DNA of 64,000 nt from an uncultured Cohaesibacter sp. (GTDB taxonomy: Bacteria > Pseudomonadota > Alphaproteobacteria > Rhizobiales > Cohaesibacteraceae): positions 1,627,303 through 1,691,302 of the forward strand of contig NZ_OY761553.1 in the NCBI RefSeq assembly GCF_963664735.1. The letters run 5' to 3'. The notes under the pieces are model-generated. The model worked only from the letters and a program-made list of their open reading frames with translations, was not told the DNA's origin and did not search any database. This document shows, in pieces, positions 53,682 to 62,429 of the stretch. How positions within the stretch are numbered: the stretch's first letter is position 1; each line of letters begins with the position of its first letter. The position numbers and the translations under genes are program-made.

Positions 53682-54011
53682 GGATCTGTTTCTTTTCAGT
53701 CAATCGAATAGAGGCCGCAAGCCACTGTCAGAAAAGGCCGCGCGCCAATTTAATTTGGCAGGACATTAGCCAAGTGTTGCGCGATAGAAAAGGGTCGAAG
53801 CCATGAACAGCCCTATCTTTGAAGGGTTTTGCCGTGAAAATTTCGTAATTTTGCCATCAATTCTCATTCCCGACGCAAGATCCTTGCTTTTCTGCGTCAA
53901 CAGGAGTGCTATCCAGATGCAATTTGATACAGAGATTTCGTTGACTTGACCAAGCCGTATCTGTAGCCAAAGCGCTATACACCCCGCGCAAAAGCCAAAT
54001 GAGACAAAGCA
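53682..54011. other. Divergent gap between purU and the flavoprotein gene
   Basis: About 330 bases with two divergent promoters to place. I find no convincing inverted repeat, riboswitch-like structure or open frame. The sequence becomes AT-rich from 53840 to 53940. Confidence 0.35.
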
Positions 54012-55274
54012 ATGACCAAGACCAAGAGAGTCGTAATCGTAGGTGCAGGACAAGCTGGGGCGACATTGGTTCAGAGGTTGCGCGAGCTTGGCTATGACGG
54101 CCACTTGACGCTCATTGGTGCGGAACCCTATTTGCCTTATCAGCGCCCTCCTCTTTCGAAAGCCTATCTGCTTGGCGACATGGATCTTGATGGCCTGACC
54201 TTGCGGCCAGAGAGCTTTTATGAAGAGCATCAGATCGAGCTGAAGCTTGGCAAAGCAGTTTCGGCGATTGATAAAGAGCAGCAGACCATAACGCTCGGAG
54301 CTTCAGCTGACGAGATCATCAGCTATGATCATCTGGTGTTGGCCACGGGTGGAGACGCGGCCAGTTTGCCCGTCGAGCAAGGCGGCGCGCTCAATGGTAT
54401 CTACCCCATTCGGGGCATCAACGATATCAATCGTCTGGAGCCGCAAATCGTCGCCGGACGGAAGGTCTTGATTGTCGGCGGCGGCTATATCGGCCTTGAG
54501 GCGGCAGCCGTCTGTTCAAAGCGCGGCCTCGATGTCACGCTTGTTGTGGCTTCAGAGCGCATTTTGCGAAGGGTCGCAGCGCCAGAAACATCGACCTACT
54601 TCCGCAATTTGCACGAAAGCCACGGTGTACGCATCATTGAAGGCGCGAAATCCGTCTCACTATTCGGGGGCAAGGAGGACGGCACCTCGGGTCACGTTTG
54701 TGGTGCCCTGTTGGGCAATGGCGAAAGCGTGGAAGCCGACTTCGTGATTTGCGGCATTGGCCTGAAACCCTCTGTTGGCCTTGCAGAAATGGCCGGGCTC
54801 CGTTTGGACAACGGCATCTGGACCGATGAATTCTCCGGCACGTCCGATCCGCATATCTGGGCGGCGGGTGATTGCACCAGTTTTCCCTATCGCGGAGGCC
54901 GCATCCGGCTGGAAAGCGTTGGCAACGCCATTGACCAGGCCAAGGCCGTAGCAGCAAATATTGTCGCAACCCTCAAGGAGGACGAGAAAAAGCCCTATAT
55001 CGCCAAGCCGTGGTTCTGGTCTGACCAATATGACGTCAAGTTCCAGATTGCAGGTCTTAACAGCGGCTATGACCATGTGGTCATCCGTGACAGCGGCGAA
55101 GGCGTCGCCTCGCACTGGTATTTCAAGGGCGAAGAACTGTTGGCGGTAGACGCCATGAATGATGGCCGCGCCTACATGGTGGGCAAGCGTCTTATCGAAG
55201 CGGGCAAAACCGCAGATCCTGCCATCATCAGCGATCCGGGCACAGACCTCAAGCTTTTAATGAAGAGAGGCTGA
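54012..55274 (+). CDS. NAD(P)H-dependent FAD oxidoreductase, ferredoxin reductase type
   Basis: Flavoprotein of 420 residues like rhodocoxin or putidaredoxin reductase, which pass electrons from NADH to a [2Fe-2S] ferredoxin. The FAD dinucleotide fold is at the start (VVIVGAGQAGATLVQRLRE), with the family's YLPYQRPPLSKAYLLG near 36-51. The NADH fold is at about 150 (VLIVGGGYIGLEAAAVCSKR), and the second FAD motif near 278 (IWAAGDCTSFP). The C-terminal reductase domain has WFWSDQYDVKFQIAGL. No ferredoxin, P450 or dioxygenase gene is adjacent, so the partner is unknown; a disulfide- or ROS-related role is also possible. Confidence 0.92.
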   Translation: MTKTKRVVIVGAGQAGATLVQRLRELGYDGHLTLIGAEPYLPYQRPPLSKAYLLGDMDLDGLTLRPESFYEEHQIELKLGKAVSAIDKEQQTITLGASADEIISYDHLVLATGGDAASLPVEQGGALNGIYPIRGINDINRLEPQIVAGRKVLIVGGGYIGLEAAAVCSKRGLDVTLVVASERILRRVAAPETSTYFRNLHESHGVRIIEGAKSVSLFGGKEDGTSGHVCGALLGNGESVEADFVICGIGLKPSVGLAEMAGLRLDNGIWTDEFSGTSDPHIWAAGDCTSFPYRGGRIRLESVGNAIDQAKAVAANIVATLKEDEKKPYIAKPWFWSDQYDVKFQIAGLNSGYDHVVIRDSGEGVASHWYFKGEELLAVDAMNDGRAYMVGKRLIEAGKTADPAIISDPGTDLKLLMKRG

Positions 55275-55305
55275 TCCCCCTCTTCACTGCCAGCCTAACC
55301 CTGCC

Positions 55306-56622
55306 TTAGCTTTGGCTTTTCATCGGCACGCCGGCAACATAGGTCTCAGAGACGGAGCGATCATCTGACATGATCTGCAGAATGAACAGCTCTTCCACGA
55401 GTGATTGGCAGCGCTCCATACGCAGTGCCATGGCAGAAGTCGCACGACTATCGAGCACCACGATATCGGCTTCCGAGCCAACCTCAAGTGTTCCAATTCT
55501 GTCTTCAAGCCCCAATGCAACGGCGTTGCCCAACGTCGCCCAATAGAAGGCTCGCAAAGGATGCATCTTTGTGCCATCTCGGGTGGCGAGGGCCTTGTAG
55601 CCTTCGTGCAGGGTGCGCAGCATGGAATAGGACGTGCCGCCCCCGATATCGGTTGCTATGGCACTCTTGGCGCCACGTGCCCTCAGGCCTTCATAGTCAA
55701 ACAGCCCTGAGCCGAGAAAGAGGTTCGATGTGGGGCAAAAAACAGGCCTTGCGTCGGTTTCCAGCAACACATCGATCTCTCGCGGCAACATATGGATGCA
55801 ATGTCCCAACAGCGTGTTGGCGCGCAGCAAACCGTAATGCTCGTAGATGCCGAGATAATCAGGCGCATCAGGATAAAGCGCCATGGTTTGCTCTATCTCG
55901 GCATGATTTTCATCAAGGTGGGTCTGGATGTAACAATCCGGATGCTCGGCAGCCAGAGCCTTTGCGGTCTCCATCTGCTCCGGTGTGGAGGTTATGGCAA
56001 AGCGAGGCGTGATGGCATAATGAGCCCGCCCCTTTCCATGCCACTGGGAAATAAGCGCTTTTGAATCGTCATAGCCAGATTGTGGCGTGTCGCGCACGCC
56101 TTGCGGAGCGTTGCGATCCATCAACACCTTACCGCCGATAACGCGCATATTGCGTCGTTCAGCCTCGGCGAAATAGGCATCAGTTGATGTCTTGTGCGAA
56201 GAGCAATAGGCAACCGTCGTGGTCGTGCCGTTGGCGAGCACTTCATCGAAAAACCGCGTTGCCATGGTGGCGCAATGGTTCGGATCTGCATAGGCAGCTT
56301 CCGCCGGGAAGGTGTAATTCTCAAGCCAGTCCAGCAACTGGGCACCCCAACTGGCGACGACCTGCACCTGCGGGAAATGCAGATGGGTGTCGATAAAACC
56401 GGGTACAAGCAAATGGGGGCGATGGTCGACGATCCTTAACCCAGCCTTGGCCTTGGCCTTGGCCTTCTGGCTAACCTCTTCGAAAGTCCCTCGCGCATTT
56501 ATCTGGCCATTTTCGATCAACAAGGCACCATCTTCTATATAAAGATGAGCACTCCTATCCTCCGGCGTCAGAGGTTCTCTCAAAAAAGTCAGCAGTCTTC
56601 CGCGCAGAATGGTTTGGGCCAT
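55306..56622 (-). CDS. guaD: Guanine deaminase
   Basis: Zinc amidohydrolase of 438 residues converting guanine to xanthine; E. coli GuaD has 439. Metal and substrate motifs: PGFIDTHLHFPQ near 70-81, QTHLDENHAEIE near 224-235, LLGHCIHM near 261-268 and ATDIGGGTSYSM near 311-322. ATG 56622 has an AGGA box seven bases upstream; the longer frame to 56679 lacks one. Residues near 50-60 form a KAKAKAKAG run encoded by CCTTGG repeats. No xanthine dehydrogenase or purine permease gene is near. Confidence 0.95.
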   Translation of the reverse strand: MAQTILRGRLLTFLREPLTPEDRSAHLYIEDGALLIENGQINARGTFEEVSQKAKAKAKAGLRIVDHRPHLLVPGFIDTHLHFPQVQVVASWGAQLLDWLENYTFPAEAAYADPNHCATMATRFFDEVLANGTTTTVAYCSSHKTSTDAYFAEAERRNMRVIGGKVLMDRNAPQGVRDTPQSGYDDSKALISQWHGKGRAHYAITPRFAITSTPEQMETAKALAAEHPDCYIQTHLDENHAEIEQTMALYPDAPDYLGIYEHYGLLRANTLLGHCIHMLPREIDVLLETDARPVFCPTSNLFLGSGLFDYEGLRARGAKSAIATDIGGGTSYSMLRTLHEGYKALATRDGTKMHPLRAFYWATLGNAVALGLEDRIGTLEVGSEADIVVLDSRATSAMALRMERCQSLVEELFILQIMSDDRSVSETYVAGVPMKSQS

Positions 56623-57024
56623 TTTTTGTCCTAAAGTCGTCGTTTCCGGGGGCTGAGTGATCACCTTTCCTAAAGGCAACGCGGCACACTATGCCTCAAC
56701 ACATAGCGGCTGACCAGTCCATTTTTACCGGAGCAGTCCCCTTGCGCTGCCGCGCCGCGGTAAATCTCATTGCTTCAGACTTGTCTGGTCACACGCATAA
56801 TTTTGTTGCAGAACAACAATACCACAAAGATACCACATGCCGCCGTATATGGACTTTTCGCTTTCTCAAGATTGTAAAATTACCATTATCCGTAAGATGA
56901 ATTGAAATTGGTTTGGATTGGTCTTCTACTCAAATAGTGGAGTTGGCTTACTAAAAGACACATCTTGCCAATCCATTGCGAGAGAAATGGCGCCTCAAAA
57001 GGTGCCACAGTGGGAGACTTTGCA
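56623..57024. other. Divergent gap between guaD and amino-sugar operon
   Basis: About 400 bases; both flanking genes point outward, so it holds two promoters. The right half (56780-56960) is AT-rich. A GTGGGAG ribosome-binding site lies at its right end. I see no strong inverted repeat of the kind GntR regulators use. Confidence 0.35.
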
Positions 57025-57960
57025 ATGGAGAATTTGGATAGTTTCTATCTAGGAATTGATGGCGGTGGAACAAACTGCCGGGGGAGACTAAGAGACGCTG
57101 AAGGCACCCTATTGGGAGAAGCCCTCAGCGGACCAGTGCAGGCCAGTCAAGGTCTGTTCGCAGCTCAAGAGCAAGTCGCCAAAGTGGCACGAGAAACCTT
57201 GCAGGATGCTGGCTATGGCTCAGAGATTCTTTGCAAAACGCACGTAGGCATCGGCCTTGCCGATTTGCACATCAGCACCCATCGACAGGCCTTTTGCAAT
57301 TGGGAGCATCCTTTTGCATCTTTGGAGGTTGCAAGCGATGCGCATATTGCTTGCTTGGGAGGACATGCCGGCGAACAGGATGGCGGCATCCTGATTCTTG
57401 GAACGGGCAGCTGCGGTTACGGTTTGATCAGAGGCCAATCGGTCAATGTAGGCGGTTGGGGCTTCGCCCTTTCGGATATGGCCAGTGCGGCGCAAGTGGG
57501 TGTTATTGCACTGCGCGTTGCAATGGCTGCGCTGGATGGCATCTATGACGTAAGCCCCATGACCGATCACATCATGTCGATGTTCAGTGACAGTCAGGAA
57601 GAGATGGTCTTGTGGGCCAACACCGCAACGCCGCCGGACTTTGCTGGCTATGGACATATTGTGGTCAGTTATGCCGAAAGAGATGATCCTCTGGCGGTCA
57701 AACTGATGGCTGATTGCGGCAATCAGGCCAGCGCCATGTTACGGGCTTTGGCTTGGCGAGGCGTCAACCGCATTGCCTTGATGGGAAGTTTTGCCGACTC
57801 TGTCGAACCTTGGCTGGAAGCCGATACAACCTCGCTCCTTGTACCGCGCCTTTATGATGCGCGCGACGGAGCCATTCTCATGGCAGGTGGTACATTGCCT
57901 CCGCTGGAACCGGGGCACGAGCAGGACATGGGGCACAAAGAGCGCTACGGTCATGGTTAA
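57025..57960 (+). CDS. BadF/BadG-family ATPase, probable N-acetylglucosamine or glucosamine kinase
   Basis: Sugar-kinase-fold protein of 311 residues. The phosphate-1 motif is at the start (YLGIDGGGTNCRGRLRDA, residues 8-25), and the second ATP motif is GGILILGTGSCGYG near 120-133. Where related amino-sugar kinases have a D-x-GSG segment after GGWG, this one reads GGWGFALSDMASAAQVG, so part of the loop is altered. ATG 57025 follows GGGAG at the right spacing; the frame is open 20 codons further. Its end overlaps the GntR gene by eight bases, and nagA follows, so phosphorylation of GlcNAc or GlcN is the likely role. Confidence 0.82.
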   Translation: MENLDSFYLGIDGGGTNCRGRLRDAEGTLLGEALSGPVQASQGLFAAQEQVAKVARETLQDAGYGSEILCKTHVGIGLADLHISTHRQAFCNWEHPFASLEVASDAHIACLGGHAGEQDGGILILGTGSCGYGLIRGQSVNVGGWGFALSDMASAAQVGVIALRVAMAALDGIYDVSPMTDHIMSMFSDSQEEMVLWANTATPPDFAGYGHIVVSYAERDDPLAVKLMADCGNQASAMLRALAWRGVNRIALMGSFADSVEPWLEADTTSLLVPRLYDARDGAILMAGGTLPPLEPGHEQDMGHKERYGHG

Positions 57961-58777
57961 TCTTGAAAGCCTGATTGATCATGTAAGGCATACCTCCAAT
58001 CTCGACACCCAAAGCGCAACACCTCTCTATTTGCGCATTGAACGCGGCATCGAGCAATTGATCGAAACGGGTCTGATTGAGGTCAACGATGCGCTCCCCG
58101 CAGAGCGGGAGTTGGCTCTGGCGCTTGGCGTGTCTCGCGTGACCGTGCGCAACGCGGTTCGGGTTTTGGTCGACAAGGGCATTCTCGTGCAGAGACATGG
58201 TGCGGGCACCTTTGTTGCCTCACGTGTGGCGCAGCGGCCAAAGCAGATCACCGGTTTTTCCGAAGACATGCATAGCCGAGGTTTGGCCACCACTGCTCTA
58301 TGGCTAGACAGATCCACGGGCACCCCCACGCCTGAAGAATGCGATGCATTGGAGATCATGCCGGACTCACAAGTAAGCCGCCTTTATCGCCTGCGTACGG
58401 TTGATAGCAAGCCCATGTGCCTTGAGCACACGGTGCTGCCGCAAAGCGTTCTGCCAGACCCTGCGGTGATCGAAACCTCGCTCTATTCGTGGCTGGAGCA
58501 CCACCAAATGCGCCCGACCCGATGTCAGCAGACTTTATCGGCCCGGCTGTTTGATGTGTCCCACGCGCATCTGTTAGGCGTGCCCACCGGCTCTGCCTGC
58601 CTTTACGTGGAGCGGCGCTCCTATCTCAAATCCAGTCAGACCCCATCTCGGGATGATCCGGACACGGAGTTCTCATGCGATGCATTGGTCGCACATGAAG
58701 CAGACCGGCCGATCGAGTTCGTCCGCTCCTATTTCCGTGGCGACCTCTACGAATTTGTCTCCGAGTCGATCATCTAG
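57953..58777 (+). CDS. GntR-family regulator, HutC/UTRA type
   Basis: Regulator of 274 residues. The winged helix-turn-helix is at about 20-88 (LPAERELALALGVSRVTVRNAVRVLVDKGIL), and the UTRA effector domain follows at ~110-265 (typical Y/L-R-L-R and SLYSWL segments). HutC-type members such as NagR or YvoA bind GlcNAc-6-P or GlcN-6-P. ATG 57953 overlaps the kinase stop by eight bases, so the two are coupled; the longer frame upstream lies inside the kinase gene. It most likely controls this nag operon. Confidence 0.9.
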   Translation: MVNLESLIDHVRHTSNLDTQSATPLYLRIERGIEQLIETGLIEVNDALPAERELALALGVSRVTVRNAVRVLVDKGILVQRHGAGTFVASRVAQRPKQITGFSEDMHSRGLATTALWLDRSTGTPTPEECDALEIMPDSQVSRLYRLRTVDSKPMCLEHTVLPQSVLPDPAVIETSLYSWLEHHQMRPTRCQQTLSARLFDVSHAHLLGVPTGSACLYVERRSYLKSSQTPSRDDPDTEFSCDALVAHEADRPIEFVRSYFRGDLYEFVSESII

Positions 58778-58956
58778 TCGATGCGATATACCGGCACCGG
58801 CGGTCTACCCCGTTATACATTTAGACGCCCACATCCTCGCAAACTGCGTGGCGTTCATGGCTATTGCTGCTAGGATAGAAACCCTCATCCCAGCGGAGCT
58901 GATGCACTTTCGCCGGACATGATGCTATTGACAGGAAACCTGCTCGGGACACCGCC

Positions 58957-60117
58957 ATGAAACAAATTCTTTTGCACGCCCGCCTTTTCGATGGCGACCA
59001 GTTTTTTGCAGGCAAGGCGGTTACGCTTGAGGATGGCCGGGTCGGAGAAATCTTTGACATCCCGAACGCGCTTGGAGGCTATGAAACCCATGATTTGACA
59101 GGTCTCATTCTTGCTCCGGGTTTCATTGATGTTCAGGTCAATGGCGGAGGTGGGGTCATGTTTGATGGGATGCTTGATCTCTCAGGGCTGGAAACCATGG
59201 CTGATGCGCACAGGGCCTACGGAACCACCTCCATGTTGCCAACCCTGATCAGCGATAGCAAACAAGCTATGGAGCACTCGGCGCATCTGATCAGACAAGC
59301 ACATCGTCACTGGGGAGAAAACAGCTCGCTGTCATCGATCAAAGGCATTCACTTTGAAGGACCATATTTGAATGAAGCCAAAAAAGGCGTGCATCCGGCC
59401 GAAATGATCCGGGCGGTGGACGAAGGTGCCATTGAACTCATGACACACCCAGATCTAGGAGTAAGGCTCATTACCATCGCGCCGGAGAAAGTCGGCAGTG
59501 CCTTCATTCGAGAATGTGTCCATCATGGTGCAGTCATTTCTGCCGGGCACACGGCTGCAAATTTTCAGGAAATCGCAAACGCCGTCAGGGCAGGCCTGCG
59601 CGGCTTTACACATCTGTTCAATGCCATGACGCCCATGGGAAGCCGTGAACCCGGTGTCGTGGGAGCGGCTCTTGATGACGCCGACACATGGTGCGGACTG
59701 ATCGTTGATGGCTTCCATGTGCACCCGGCCTCCATGCGCAACGCGATCAAGACCAAACCGCGCGGCAAGATGATGCTGGTCACTGATGCCATGGCACCGG
59801 TTGGTTCTGATAAGAAGACATTCACGCTCCATGGGCAATCGGTTGAAGTGCACAATGGTCGCTGCCAGCTGGCCGATGGGACATTGGCGGGCTCTTCCCT
59901 CAGCATGATGGAAGCGGTTCGGAATGTTGTGGAACTGCTCGACTTACCACTCTCGGAAGCACTGCGCATGGCTTCGCGCTATCCGGCAAGCTTCATGCGC
60001 ATGGACACCTCTTTAGGCATGATTGCTCCTGGCTATGCTGCCGATCTTGTGGCCTTTGATCCGACAAACTGGACCGTCAAACACACTTGGATCAATGGCT
60101 TTCACAGAGCTCACTAG
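58957..60117 (+). CDS. nagA: N-acetylglucosamine-6-phosphate deacetylase
   Basis: Amidohydrolase of 386 residues giving glucosamine-6-phosphate and acetate. Metal and substrate motifs are in order: APGFIDVQVNGGGGVMFD near 52-69, HFEGPYLNEAKKGVHP near 131-146, SAGHTAAN near 195-202, THLFNAMTPMGSREPG near 217-232 and the catalytic Asp in VTDAMAPVG near 276. It stands 179 bases after the GntR gene, so it may have an extra promoter. The deaminase NagB and a GlcNAc transporter are not in the window. Confidence 0.96.
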   Translation: MKQILLHARLFDGDQFFAGKAVTLEDGRVGEIFDIPNALGGYETHDLTGLILAPGFIDVQVNGGGGVMFDGMLDLSGLETMADAHRAYGTTSMLPTLISDSKQAMEHSAHLIRQAHRHWGENSSLSSIKGIHFEGPYLNEAKKGVHPAEMIRAVDEGAIELMTHPDLGVRLITIAPEKVGSAFIRECVHHGAVISAGHTAANFQEIANAVRAGLRGFTHLFNAMTPMGSREPGVVGAALDDADTWCGLIVDGFHVHPASMRNAIKTKPRGKMMLVTDAMAPVGSDKKTFTLHGQSVEVHNGRCQLADGTLAGSSLSMMEAVRNVVELLDLPLSEALRMASRYPASFMRMDTSLGMIAPGYAADLVAFDPTNWTVKHTWINGFHRAH

Positions 60118-60428
60118 AGGGTAAATCGGCAACCGTCATAAGTACCCAAAGTCAATTTTCCAGTTGAGACATTGATTCAACTATGCGTCAAAAAATCTTG
60201 AGAAACTGATTCAACAGATGAACCAAAGCAGGCTGAAGAGCCACGTTAAGTTCCTAGATTTTTATCAGTAATTTCAATGTTCTAAATGGTTATCTTTGCA
60301 ATTTGATTCATTGCGTTCATCGGTTCAGATTTCGATTCAACATGAGGTCTAGAAACGTACAAAAACCGGAGCTGTGCTAACAGCCCCGGTCATTTCTCTA
60401 TGGTCTCAGGAGAGTGCAAGCAGAGACA
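60118..60428. repeat. Gap with scattered GATTCA(AC) repeats between nagA and the quinone reductase gene
   Basis: TTGATTCAAC at 60172-60181, TGATTCAAC at 60207-60215, TTTGATTCA at 60302-60310 and CGATTCAAC at 60333-60341 recur in this 311-base convergent gap. No gene is visible. Their meaning is unknown; they could be chance in AT-rich DNA. The right end holds the terminator at 60361. Confidence 0.35.
60361..60390 (-). terminator. Rho-independent terminator of the quinone reductase gene
   Basis: ACCGG-A-GCTGT (60365-60375) pairs with ACAGC-C-CCGGT (60380-60390), ten pairs with one mismatch and a GCTA loop. On the minus strand five T residues follow. It lies about 40 bases after the stop of the gene at 60429. 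Confidence 0.85.
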
Positions 60429-61283
60429 CTAGAGGGCTGCCTTGATGCTTTCATCGATCGGTGTTGTTGGGCGTCCGATCAAAGCAGAAAGGATTTTGCT
60501 GCTGTCTTCCAGCCAGCCACCTTTCACGTTGTCGCTTGAGTCACCCAGAATCTCGGCAAAGCCTTCTGGCACGCCAGCCCCAGTCAGAGCCGCGATATAG
60601 TCTTGCTTGGACATGTCGATATAGGCGATTTTCTTGCCCGTCGCAGAAGCGACCTTGAGCGCAAATGCACTCATCGTGAAGGCTTCATCACCGGCCAGTT
60701 CGTAGATTTTGCCGGCCTGTTCTTCAATCGCGGATGTCATGACGACAGCTGCCGCTTCGGCGTAGTCGGCACGGGAAGCGGAAGCAACACGGCCCTCTCC
60801 AGAAGCCCCAATCACGGCGCCGGTTTCAAGTGTCGGAGCAAGATTTTCGGTGTAGTTCTCGCTGTACCAGCCATTGCGAAGCAGGGCGTGCGGAATGCCG
60901 GACGTGTTCAACAATGCCTCTGTTGCCACATGTTCTTCAGCCAGTAGCATCGGCGATTTGGCAGCTTTCAACAAGGATGTGTAGGCGATGAATTTCACAT
61001 TGTTGGCCTTGGCTGCTTCGATCACGGCGGTATGCTGAGCCACACGCTGGCCGACAGCGCTGCCAGAAATCATCATCAACTTATCAACGCCCTTGAGGGC
61101 CTCAACATAGCTCTCAGGCTGGTCATAATCGGCCTTGCGCACGACCACGCCAGCGGCTGCCAGATCCGATACTGCGTCCGGGTTACGCACCAGAGCGATG
61201 ATTTCGCTTGCGTTGATTTTGTTCAATAGGGCCTTGATTACAAGGCGGCCAAGATGGCCAGAAGCACCAGTTACTGCAATCAT
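60429..61283 (-). CDS. NmrA/SDR-type NAD(P)H:quinone oxidoreductase (YtfG-like)
   Basis: Atypical short-chain dehydrogenase of 284 residues like E. coli quinone oxidoreductase 2 (YtfG). The Rossmann motif GASGHLGRLV is at residues 6-15, and the segments LMMISGSAVGQRVAQH and AKAVNFIAYTS-like NNVKFIAYTSLLKA match the family. ATG 61283 has an AAAGGAAAA box; the longer frame has none. Such enzymes reduce quinones with NADPH. A LysR gene is divergent across 108 bases and is the likely regulator, as in ytfGH-type loci. Confidence 0.88.
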   Translation of the reverse strand: MIAVTGASGHLGRLVIKALLNKINASEIIALVRNPDAVSDLAAAGVVVRKADYDQPESYVEALKGVDKLMMISGSAVGQRVAQHTAVIEAAKANNVKFIAYTSLLKAAKSPMLLAEEHVATEALLNTSGIPHALLRNGWYSENYTENLAPTLETGAVIGASGEGRVASASRADYAEAAAVVMTSAIEEQAGKIYELAGDEAFTMSAFALKVASATGKKIAYIDMSKQDYIAALTGAGVPEGFAEILGDSSDNVKGGWLEDSSKILSALIGRPTTPIDESIKAAL

Positions 61284-61391
61284 TTCATTTTCCTTTCCCG
61301 CCTTTTCTCCGGTGGCTGGCGGCTTGTCATTTCTGTTGACCTCAATATGACCTTTCGGCATTGTTATCACTAGAGTTGATTTTCAGAATGG

Positions 61392-62306
61392 ATGGTTCGG
61401 AAATTGAGTACAATAGGATATCAGCATCTGCGCCCTCTAGCGATCTTTGTGTGTGTGGTGGATGAGGGAAGTTTTGCAGAAGCAGCCCGCCACCTCAAAT
61501 CCAGCCGATCGCGCGTCTCCGAGCAAATTACCCAGCTTGAAGACGATCTTGGCGTTCGTCTTCTGCAGCGCTCTACGCGCAAGCTATCGCTGACGGAAGA
61601 AGGCAGAGCGGTTTACGAGAGGGTTCGCTCCCTGCCCCGCTTGCTGGAAGACACCATCGAGATTGCGACGCAGGAGAAGCCCTCGGGGCGCGTTTCGGTA
61701 ACGGCAACCTATGATGTTGGAAACACGCAGTTACCTCCTGTTATTGCGAGTTTTCGCGAGAAATTCCCGGACGTCGAGCTAGACATCATTCTCAGTGACA
61801 AACGCCTTGATCTGGTTGCCGAGGGCATTGATATGGCGATCAGGATTGGCCTGCCCCGGGATGACAGTCTTATCGGGCGCGTGTTGTATGAGGAGCGCTT
61901 TGGGCTTTTTGCGACGCCAGACTATTTGGAAAAGCACGGCACTCCGGCACATACGCGCGACCTTGCGTCCCATCGCTGGATTTGCTTGTCAAACGTAAGC
62001 CCCGGCGGCATCAACCGGCTCTTTCGCGGCAAAGACCTCATTACCGTGAATGCGAAAAAGTACGAGCTCTGCAACTCACCACAGATGGTCATCACCATGG
62101 CCACTGCCGGACTGGGGCTGGCGCAGCTGTTCCCTTCCACGGTTCGCAAGGAGGTGGCTCAGGGGCGTCTCGTGCGCATCATGCCAGACCTAAGCGGAGA
62201 AACGATGATCTTCTCTCTGGTCTATCCTTCGCGCAAGCATTTGCCGCTAAGGACGCGAGCCCTGATCGACCACATTATGGCAAGTCGGCTTTTTGACCCG
62301 CACTAA
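61392..62306 (+). CDS. LysR-family transcriptional regulator
   Basis: Regulator of 304 residues. The N-terminal winged helix is FVCVVDEGSFAEAARHLKSS (about 18-37), followed by the RVSEQITQLEDDLGVRLLQR recognition region to about 60. The rest is the two-lobed effector domain (VSVTATYDVGNTQLPPVIASF near 98-118). It is divergent from the YtfG-like gene, the standard arrangement for a LysR protein and its target. The inducer is probably a quinone or other electrophile, by context. Confidence 0.92.
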   Translation: MVRKLSTIGYQHLRPLAIFVCVVDEGSFAEAARHLKSSRSRVSEQITQLEDDLGVRLLQRSTRKLSLTEEGRAVYERVRSLPRLLEDTIEIATQEKPSGRVSVTATYDVGNTQLPPVIASFREKFPDVELDIILSDKRLDLVAEGIDMAIRIGLPRDDSLIGRVLYEERFGLFATPDYLEKHGTPAHTRDLASHRWICLSNVSPGGINRLFRGKDLITVNAKKYELCNSPQMVITMATAGLGLAQLFPSTVRKEVAQGRLVRIMPDLSGETMIFSLVYPSRKHLPLRTRALIDHIMASRLFDPH

Positions 62307-62377
62307 TGCACTTTGCTTCTGAGCTGGCAGGCTTTAGCAGTGCCCTCGGCCCCAAGAAAGGCAGTCGGAAACCAAAA

Positions 62378-62400
62378 CGCCCGGAGCATAGCCCCGGGCG
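62378..62400 (-). terminator. Terminator of pntB
   Basis: CGCCCGG (62378-62384) pairs with CCGGGCG (62394-62400) with a nine-base loop. On the minus strand TTTTGGTTT follows. It sits about 30 bases after the pntB stop and between convergent genes. Confidence 0.8.
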
Positions 62401-62429
62401 CATCGACCTTGTCTCGCAGAGTCTGCGGC

